The notes under the pieces are model-generated. The model was given only the letters and a program-made list of their open reading frames with translations. It was not told the origin of the DNA and did not search any database. Source: Pigoraptor vietnamica (Eukaryota; Opisthokonta; Filasterea). From it: a DNA stretch of 40,000 nt. Below, piece after piece: positions 21,804 through 29,149 of the stretch. How positions within the stretch are numbered: the stretch's first letter is position 1; each line of letters opens with the position of its first letter. The stretch spans positions 1-40,000 of the forward strand of contig CALSCQ010002483.1 of the NCBI GenBank assembly GCA_943704525.1. The letters run 5' to 3'. Made by a program: the position numbers and the translations under genes.

Positions 21804-24125
21804 TCATGACAAACCCACGGCCTTCGCGCGGCACTTTGTCACAAGAGGGCGCACGCGCGCGTGTCGCACACTGCGACTCACGAGGCCGACGCGCCAACCA
21901 AGCACGGTGGGCGACCAGTCCAGCGAGAACACGAGACCTTCGCACGCAGCCAGCGCCATGACCGCCGCGAAGTCCGTGTCGACCAAGGGCAGGTGAGCCT
22001 GCAACCAAGCAAACCACGAGCGCGCATGGAAGCGGTGCAAGACGACCGCAGAGGCGCCCGCGTATAGGTCCCCTGGCACGTGACGGGGCGATTCGGAGCC
22101 GACAATCAGGCTCAGCGCGCCCTCGCGCGCAATCGACACCAGCTTGCGGGAGAGGGTGTCACCGGCGGGATCGAGGTACCGGTGGACACCGTCGAACACG
22201 GCGATCTTGCGCGACGGTTGCGCTGAGGCGAGCATTGACAGCACGACGTCAAACACCGCGCGCACGTCGGCCACTGCAAGCATGGGATCGGCGAGGTCCA
22301 CGACAATGAGGCGGCGGGCGCCCGCGGCGCCGGACGTGAGCACAGACCGCACGTGGTGGGCGCCCCGTATGGCCTGGTTCTCCGGCTGCTCGTACAGAAA
22401 GAGATCGAGCGTGCGAAAGCGGTGGGTGAGCGCGGCCACCTGCGGCGGCGGGAGTTGCGCCACCAGTTGCGACAGCGCGCGCTTGAGGTCATCGTACGCC
22501 AAGGCCACGCCTAGCTTCTGCGATTGCCGCAAAATGTTGAGCACTGCTGCGGAAACGAGATCCCCCTCACTCTCGACGTCGAGGCGAAGGAGCGACTTGA
22601 GATTGGCAAACGAGAGGCTCGACCACGAGAATAGCAGCGGCGAGACCGTGCAGTTTTGCACCGCCGCGTACTGTTGCTTCCGCACAGAGTAACACGACGG
22701 CGACGTCAACACCACAATTTCCTCGGGAACGGCGGCTGCGTCGGGAACGGCCGAGCTGCGCTCGCCCATTGCCGCATATGCGCTTATCCCCGATGCATCG
22801 CCGCACTGGAAGACGACGGCCAGAGGCGCTGCGTCCGCGCGAATGTGCGGCGGAAAGTGTACCGTCGCACCCTCGAGCGCTGCCGTCACCGTGTGCGACA
22901 CGTCCGCGCCGTTCGATCCCGTGACAACCAGCGAGAAAGGCGCACCCGTGCTTAGGTACAGGGCGCAGTCACGCGGGGGCACGGCACCGTCGTCCGCATC
23001 GCTCGTGATCAGCGACCCGAGCAGCCCGCAGGGCGACGCACCCGCTGCATCGACCTCCCCACGCGACAGGAGCAGTGCTCCGCGCATTCCTTGGCCGCAC
23101 TCGCCGCGATCGCCCTCACCCACGAACGCCCACTCGGCCGGCCAAAACACTGAATCGCTCGCGTCGTGCGGCGCCGACGGGAGAAGGTCAGATGGACCAA
23201 TCGGCGACCACGTGCGCGCGGATCCCACACCACCTGCGTCGTACCCGCTGCCCCTCAGCGCGCCGTCGTGCGACAGAGGAACATCCCGCTCCGAAGACAC
23301 TGACGCGGCGTCGCTCCCCGCCGCGGGCTGTGCAAACGTGCGCACCTTGGGCATGGGCGGTCCCTTTCGCACGGCTGGCGAGCCAACAGACGCAGTCGCG
23401 TGATCCGCACTTCCAGACAGTGGGCCGTGCGTGCCCGCAACCGCGGTGGTCGGCCCGCCGGGGAACGGCACAAGTCCTGCGGATGCCGGCGTGGGGGCTG
23501 CGTGCGCCTCTGTCGTACCGCCGCCGCGTAGCAAAATGGTCGCGCGGCTCGAGTTGTCGTAGACAACCTTGTCGCTGAGAGCGGCAATGAGCTCCGACAG
23601 CTTCGAAATGGAGTCGGGCAGCACCTTGGCGAGGGAGGCCTTGTGCGGGCCGGCGCGGATGAGGCACGAGCCGAGGTTCGCAAGCAGCACGCGCTGGCCC
23701 GGCAGCACTCGGATGATCTCAAGCACAATCCGGCACGCGTCGTCCATACGGAGGCGTCCACTGGGCGTGACGCGGTGTTCCGGGACAAACACGTCCACGG
23801 GAAGGCCCGACCCGTGGGAGTTGGTGCGGCGCACAACGATGCCGTTGGGGTCCTCGTCCCTCACTTTTCGCACAAACACGCCGTTCTCGAAGCGGAACCA
23901 CGACGCCTGGTCCGCACACACGAGCTCATCAAGCGTCGCGCTGAGCTTCCCCGCGTCCACGGCATAGCGAATGTGGGGGACCGAGTGCGCCTGCGCCATG
24001 GTGACGACATTGCCGTTCGCCTTCGCTATCGCAAGCATCCCGCACATCGCTGCATAGTGGTCGTGGTGGCTGAAAGCGTCCCACAGCGCGCGGTCGGCCT
24101 CCGCGGCGCTCAGGGGGCGCCCCAT
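21804..24125 (-). CDS. Tandem LOTUS/OST-HTH-like domains fused to degenerate HerA-like ATPase core
   Basis: This intronless gene encodes 773 residues. The frame extends 12 codons further upstream, but the first ATG is at 24125, with G at -3. Residues about 8-90 and 120-195 each look like a winged-helix LOTUS/OST-HTH domain: a helical start, a G-x-V-x-L step, an SKLSELIAAL-type helix and a final beta strand (RATILLRGG). That fold binds RNA in other proteins; this assignment is tentative. Residues about 195-420 are low-complexity and disordered. The last 270 residues resemble the C-terminal half of HerA-like P-loop ATPases known from fungal proteins: CYSVRKQQYAAVQ, LIVVDLADPML, KIAVFDGVHRYLD, SESPRHVP, VLHRFHARSWFAWLQAHLP. 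No Walker A motif (GxxGxGKT/S) is present, and the Walker B position reads FDGVH where active relatives have LDEAH. It is therefore probably a non-hydrolysing protein, perhaps a nucleic-acid-binding scaffold. Confidence is high that it is a gene, moderate on domains. Confidence 0.85.
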   Translation of the reverse strand: MGRPLSAAEADRALWDAFSHHDHYAAMCGMLAIAKANGNVVTMAQAHSVPHIRYAVDAGKLSATLDELVCADQASWFRFENGVFVRKVRDEDPNGIVVRRTNSHGSGLPVDVFVPEHRVTPSGRLRMDDACRIVLEIIRVLPGQRVLLANLGSCLIRAGPHKASLAKVLPDSISKLSELIAALSDKVVYDNSSRATILLRGGGTTEAHAAPTPASAGLVPFPGGPTTAVAGTHGPLSGSADHATASVGSPAVRKGPPMPKVRTFAQPAAGSDAASVSSERDVPLSHDGALRGSGYDAGGVGSARTWSPIGPSDLLPSAPHDASDSVFWPAEWAFVGEGDRGECGQGMRGALLLSRGEVDAAGASPCGLLGSLITSDADDGAVPPRDCALYLSTGAPFSLVVTGSNGADVSHTVTAALEGATVHFPPHIRADAAPLAVVFQCGDASGISAYAAMGERSSAVPDAAAVPEEIVVLTSPSCYSVRKQQYAAVQNCTVSPLLFSWSSLSFANLKSLLRLDVESEGDLVSAAVLNILRQSQKLGVALAYDDLKRALSQLVAQLPPPQVAALTHRFRTLDLFLYEQPENQAIRGAHHVRSVLTSGAAGARRLIVVDLADPMLAVADVRAVFDVVLSMLASAQPSRKIAVFDGVHRYLDPAGDTLSRKLVSIAREGALSLIVGSESPRHVPGDLYAGASAVVLHRFHARSWFAWLQAHLPLVDTDFAAVMALAACEGLVFSLDWSPTVLGWRVGLVSRSVRHARVRPLVTKCRAKAVGLS

Positions 24126-24491
24126 CGCAAGTTCGCGTGTGTGATGCACAGGTGGATTCAAGAAAAAAAAAGATTAAGAGTGAAGGATGCGCTCCCCTGT
24201 GCGTAAGAGAGCGCGTGCCTGCCGCAGCAGTGCCTCTTGGGCAAGCAAGGCGAAGGGGATGCATGCAAATCGTCGGAAGAATGGGAGGAGTGAGTGACTG
24301 CGGCACGTGATCTCGTGTTGACCCGCCGGTAAGTACCCACTGCTCCAGTGTCTGGGACTGAATCCGGAGACCCGGGGGCTGATCTTAGCCCCCGTGGGAA
24401 TTGACACTCTACGGCTGCGTCAATCAAAGCGTGTGCGCGTGAAAACTTCGCAATAGAGTGAAGTATATGTCTACAATATTTACTCTGGTGT
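24126..24491. other. Intergenic region with strong GC hairpin, between MTO1 3' end and the LOTUS/HerA-like gene
   Basis: Both flanking genes read on the minus strand, so this 366-bp gap holds the MTO1 3' end and the promoter of the downstream gene. AGTAAA (minus strand, 24479-24484) lies 8 bp after the MTO1 stop. A hairpin at 24374-24393 has perfect 7-bp arms (GGGGGCT/AGCCCCC) and a 6-base loop. A run of nine T on the minus strand near 24163-24171 lies about 40 bp upstream of the next ATG. No RNA gene could be confirmed. Confidence 0.55.
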
Positions 24492-27400
24492 TTACATCGC
24501 GGCTGCCTGTTCGCGCGCATAGCGTCCGAGCTTGACGTGCCGGAGCAACAGCATGAGTGCGGCGGGCGTAATTCCCGCAATGTTGCTGGCGGCGCCGAGC
24601 GTGGGCGGCCGTACGCGCGACAGTTTCTCTCTTGCCTCGATCGACAGGAAAGGCAGCCTGCGGGCACAACACACGCGCGTGCACAGAGGTGTTACTGTGA
24701 TGGCCACGTTTAACAAGGACAACAACAACCACGCAACACTACCCACGCAGCGTAGTCAATGTCAGCGGGCAACGGAATGCCTGCGTCGCGGCGGTACTCT
24801 TCGATCTCGGACTCTTGGGCAGCAATAATGTGGCCATATTTGCCTGCGTCGGCGGCGCAGCATTGGTACGAGTAACACAACACCAACACCCGCACAAACC
24901 CATGCACACCAGCTTCCGTCTCTCTGCCACACGCGCACGCCACCCACTGTCGACTGTGAGTCCCTCCAGCACGGCGCGCGACAGCTCCCGCAGCTCGGGC
25001 ACGACGGCCTTCATCAAGTCCATTGTGATGTCGGGGAACGAAAGCACCTCCCATCCGCTGCAAAATTTGTCCAGTCAGCGACAAATCAAGCCAACCACAT
25101 AGTGCGACAACGCACACGACGGACGCGTCAATTGAAAGCCGCACACTAGCACGCAGGTACGGCACGGCCACACACCTACGCCGCTCGCAATAGTCGCCAA
25201 GCGCCACGCTGGGGAAGCGGTCGCGCCACTCCTTCATGCCCAGCCGCACTGCCACGAGGCTCGCACGCCCGCGCTCGTACTCTGTCATTTTCGCCTTGTG
25301 CGACTGCAAGCGCTCTTCGCTGACACACCCCGCCGCGTGGCCTGATAACAACAGCACGAGTGAGGCCATTGCATGGTGTGCTGACGGAGGGCCGCAATCG
25401 GTGCATGCGACAGCGCTGGTGTGTCTCGCGCACACACAACCCACCCTTCAGAGTCAGCCGAGTGTCCGCGTTGTCCGCTCGCATCGTAAACCGGTACTCG
25501 GCGCGCCTGAGAGCGCGGTTGAATCAGTCACATTGTACGACACACACAACAGCAAAGAGCGATGACGGTTCAGCCATATCAGAGCCCACGCAAAATAGGA
25601 CCACGCAAAATAGGACCACGCAAAATAGGACCACGCAAAATAGGACCACGCAAAATAGGACCACGCAAAATAGGACCACGCAAAATAGGACCACGCAAAA
25701 TAGGACCCAAAAATAGGGCCACGCAAAATAGGACCACCAAAATAGGACCACTCACGCCGTGAACATCCGGTAGGGCTCCGACGCGCCCTTCGTGATGAGA
25801 TCGTCGATAAGGACGCCAATGTATGCGTCCGCGCGATCCAGCACGAGGGGTGCGCGCCCCTGCGTCAGATTGCCCGCGTTGACGCCGGCCACAATCCCCT
25901 GCGACGCCGCCTCCTCGTATCCCGTCGTGCCGTTGATTTGGCCGGCGAGGAAGAGACCAGCCACGGGCTTTGTCTCGAGTGTCGGGAAGAGCTGGCGGGG
26001 GTCCACGTGGTCATACTCGACTCCATACCCTGCAATATCACGACAGTGTGAGTGAAGCAACGACGCCATACCCTGCAATATCACAACAGTGTGAGTGAAG
26101 CAACGACAGTCATTGCTTCAAGAAGTGACGCACAGCGAACAAACACAGAGCTGCACGAAGAATGGACCTAACCCCTGCCTGCAATACCACAACAGTGTGA
26201 GTGAAGCAACGACAGAGTCATCGTTTCAAGGAGTGACGCACAGCAAACAAAATGCTGCACGAAGAATGGGCCTAACCCCTACCCTCACCCCAACCCTAAC
26301 CCTATGACAGAACACTTCAGCTAAACCCACCGCAGCGCAGCATGGTGACATTCTCGAGGCCCTTCATCGTGCGAATGGCGCGAAATTGCTCCTCCTCAGG
26401 CATCGTCATCGAAATTCCGTTCGGGTACACCACGTGCGTGTTGTAGCCTGCGCACGCATGGTGCAACGGTAACGACCTCGTAAATAAGAGGTAAATAAGA
26501 TGACCATAAACGTGTGACCACCACATCTGCGCGAGGGACACGCTCGCAGACGCACACGCACCCTCCGGTTCCAGCCACACTTGGTGGGCGGCGCGCTTGA
26601 ACCTCAGCACCTTTGATTCGATCGACGGGCAATACCTGAGAGCGTCAACGCGTCAGGCGCAATGTGGGAATACGGTCAGAAGAATGTGTCGCCATCGCCT
26701 CTTGGGGAACGCACCTCGGGCCCTTCACGTCCTGCGTCACGTGACGATTTTGGTGGAGGTTGTCCCGTACGATTTGATGGAACTCGGGCGTCGTGTGTGT
26801 CATGTGGCACGTGAGCTGTCGGTCCTGCTCGTCCGCACGTCGTGTCCGTCGATTAAGGGTTACATGCCGTTAATGGGGGGGGAAGATAAGCACGCAGCAC
26901 GCGCACAGCATGCATGCAGGGGCAAACCGCGCCGACCATCCGACAAGCGCACGCCACCCCACCTTGTTTGCAACCGATTCGTTCATGAACGAAAACGGCG
27001 TCGGATCTTCGTCCCCGTACTGCGGCTCGAGTATGCTAAAATTGATGGTGCGGCCGTCCAGGCGCGGCGGGGTCCCTGTGCGCGCCAATGCCAGGCGCGT
27101 CAGCCAGAATGCAAAACCACGCACCGATAGCGCTTCCTTCATGTGGCATCACGAGTCACAAGGCAATAGAGACTCAGCCACTCGAACTGAGAGGTCAGAC
27201 CATCTTGGGATCGCAAACGCGTCCCTCAGCCCCACGCGCACACAAACAGAGACGCGGACGCCACGCACCCGTCTTCAGTCGGCGTAGCTCAAACTTGGCC
27301 TTTTCCAGCGTGAGCGACAGACCGACAGCCGGTTCGTCCCCAATGCGCCCCGCGGGAATCGACTTGAGGCCTGTCGAAGCAACAGCGTCAGCAGATGGAG

Positions 27401-28591
27401 TACGTGCTTCACATGGGCTCACGCACACGCAGCACACCGGGGGTGTCTTCATGATAAACCCACCAATGTGTATCTCCCCGCGCAGAAACGTCCCCGTCGT
27501 GATAACAATCGCCTTGCACGGAATGTGCGTGCCGTCAGCTGCGATGCACCACGCCGACGTCAGTCCCTCCACAGCAGGCCCAAACAGCAAGTCCAAATGT
27601 GAAGAGACGGAAATCAAATTGGCAGGTGCATCGGACCAGCGTGTGCATCCAGACGCACCGAGCTTCACCCCAGCAATGCCCGGCCGAGAGTCGCCCGATA
27701 ACGGCATGCCGTCGTGCAGCACGAGGTCCTCCACGGCAGCCGCGTGGACGGTGAGGTTGGGGTAGGACAACATCGTGCGCTGCATGTGCTCGCGATAGAG
27801 GTCGCGATCCATTTGCGCACGCGGTCCCTGCGTGCGAGCATGGCAACTGCGAGTGAGCAAACGAATTGTGTGCGTGCGCCAGAAGGAATACATGCACGGA
27901 CACAAGACGCGCGCCAATTGCGCTAGAATGGCGTGATGAGACCCACCCACACAGCCGGTCCACGGCTCCGATTAAGCACGCGGAATTGCACACCAGCGGC
28001 GTCTGTCGCAGCAAACAAGCTCAGTCAATATCCACCACAACGAAGGCGGACGCATCAGAGCAAAGCACGTGACACGCGGAGGGCAAGCCGAACACCCACC
28101 GCAGACCTTCCCGCACACGCCGTCGAGGGCGTCCACTTCGCGCACAAGTGTGCCCTTTCCGATGCCACCAAACGACGGATTGCACGACATTTCGCCTGCA
28201 AGAGCACACGTTAAGGACTGTGCTCACATACAGATGTGCCAGCGCAGTCTCCTAAGGACGCGCGTACGGAGAAGTGGCTGTGAACTGTCTGCAGGCTCTG
28301 TTACCCCTAGCGGCGCGTACCGATCGTGGATATCTTGTGTGTTAGAAGCAGCGTGCGGGCACCCGTGCGTGCAGCGCCAGCGGCTGCCTCGCACCCTGCG
28401 TGCCCTCCGCCCACGACGACGACATCGTAGCCAGCCGCGGGGTCGATGGCGTGGCCGTTGGGGCCGACGGGGCGTGTCACGTGCGGATCGGCGTGTGCTT
28501 GCTGCGAGAACGTCCGTCGCCGTGCGTGTGGCACTCGAAGCAACGACGGAGCGGCCACGCGGGCGCGCCGCACAACACACGCAAGATGCAT
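24492..28591 (-). CDS. MTO1: MTO1, mitochondrial tRNA 5-(carboxymethyl)aminomethyluridine enzyme (GidA/MnmG family)
   Basis: MTO1 is an FAD protein that, with the GTPase GTPBP3 (MnmE), modifies C5 of the wobble uridine in mitochondrial tRNAs. Fifteen exons on the minus strand: 28591-28321, 28195-28100, 28002-27947, 27827-27464, 27370-27269, 27075-26963, 26824-26715, 26635-26562, 26447-26331, 26029-25756, 25506-25445, 25341-25176, 25057-24948, 24843-24747, 24657-24492. Phases agree throughout, giving 725 residues (human about 717). The frame is open upstream of 28591, but this is the first ATG. Residues 1-45 are Arg/Ala/Ser-rich without acidic residues until later, as expected of a mitochondrial presequence. 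The FAD-binding motif is [14 protein letters not shown] (about 54-67). Family signatures are [26 protein letters not shown] (near 370) and [17 protein letters not shown] (near 464). [15 protein letters not shown] and the C-terminal [14 protein letters not shown], which contacts the partner, are also present. It should be functional. Several introns carry tandem repeats. Confidence 0.97.
25587..25750. repeat. 15-bp minisatellite in MTO1 intron 10
   Basis: The unit CCACGCAAAATAGGA recurs about 11 times. Eight copies are perfect at exact 15-bp spacing (AAAATAGGA cores beginning near 25592, 25607 and so on), followed by three degenerate copies. On the coding strand the array begins at once after the GTGAGT splice donor at 25755-25750 and fills two thirds of the 249-bp intron. 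Because 15 is divisible by three, it creates long meaningless open frames in several phases. Confidence 0.95.
26023..26214. repeat. 43-bp tandem duplication copying the 3' splice site of MTO1 exon 10
   Basis: A 43-bp unit begins at 26023 and is repeated at 26066; a third, shorter copy lies near 26178-26214 after an intervening segment that is itself partly duplicated. The unit contains the branch/acceptor region of intron 9 and the first seven bases of exon 10, so copy 2 carries a duplicate of the real acceptor. Splicing to that copy would add 43 bases and shift the frame. Confidence 0.9.
26271..26305. repeat. Degenerate interstitial telomere-like repeats (CCCTAA type)
   Basis: On the plus strand this stretch reads as imperfect CCCTAA/CCCTCA/CCCCAA units ending with two good ones (AACCCTAACCCTA). 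A single related word, CCTAACCCC, occurs about 100 bp earlier at 26167 at the matching place of the duplicated intron segment. TTAGGG telomeres are common in animals, fungi and many protists. Confidence 0.7.
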
Positions 28592-28863
28592 GGCAGGGGT
28601 TCCGTCGCTCAACTCACAGAGACACACAAAGCGCGCGTGTGTTTGAAGACGCCGTACCCGTGCGGTGTTGGGCAAGGCACGTGCCACTGGCTGGGCGTCA
28701 TTTCAAGTCATGACGGACACATGACGCAATACGACAAATTTGGAACCCTCACCTTACATTCTTGTTTAACACCCACCTTATCTGTGAATGGTGGCCGTGT
28801 TGACCGGTGTTCCACGCCCTCACACTTCTCGGCCGCAGTCACCCGACACAGTCTACTCACACT

Positions 28864-28909
<46 letters not shown>

Positions 28910-29149
28910 GGCTCTCTCTCTCTCACACACAACACACACACAACTTCATAACGCCTGTTGCAAGATTGTGAGCACATAGACTCAACACGCGCTTTACTCG
29001 CGCACGCACACAGCCCACGCTCACGTCGCAAACAGCTTACGCGCACAACCCCTCACGGTTCTTTTTCACTTTGCCGCTAGCTGCGGTTTATATTTCATTG
29101 ACGCTCACGCCGTCGTCGCCTCCCGGGGCGCGCTTTGCCTGCGGACAAA
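28592..29149. promoter_or_regulatory. Shared divergent promoter region of MTO1 and NoxR
   Basis: MTO1 starts leftwards at 28591 and NoxR starts rightwards at 29150. The 558-bp gap contains a CA microsatellite at 28868-28908, a CT/CA-rich tail to about 28942, and an AT-rich TTTATATTTC at 29087-29096, about 55 bp before the NoxR ATG, which may act as a TATA-like element. Nothing else stands out. Confidence 0.55.
28868..28908. repeat. (CA)n microsatellite
   Basis: About 20 CA units, followed by a CT run and a second short CA stretch to 28942. It lies roughly midway in the MTO1/NoxR divergent promoter gap. Confidence 0.97.

Noticed and set aside
24165-24400. Possible U1 or U2 snRNA gene on the minus strand
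   Set aside because: GGCTAAGATCA and ACTTACC are present, but the U2 branch-site-pairing GUAGUA does not follow, the U1-like stem-loop 1 does not fold, and there is no convincing Sm site in order. The words alone are too short to call a gene.
25454-25819. Open frames encoding a WSYFA-type pentapeptide repeat or CVVLF repeats
   Set aside because: These are translations of the 15-bp minisatellite in MTO1 intron 10. The flanking exons splice in phase without it and reproduce the conserved protein.
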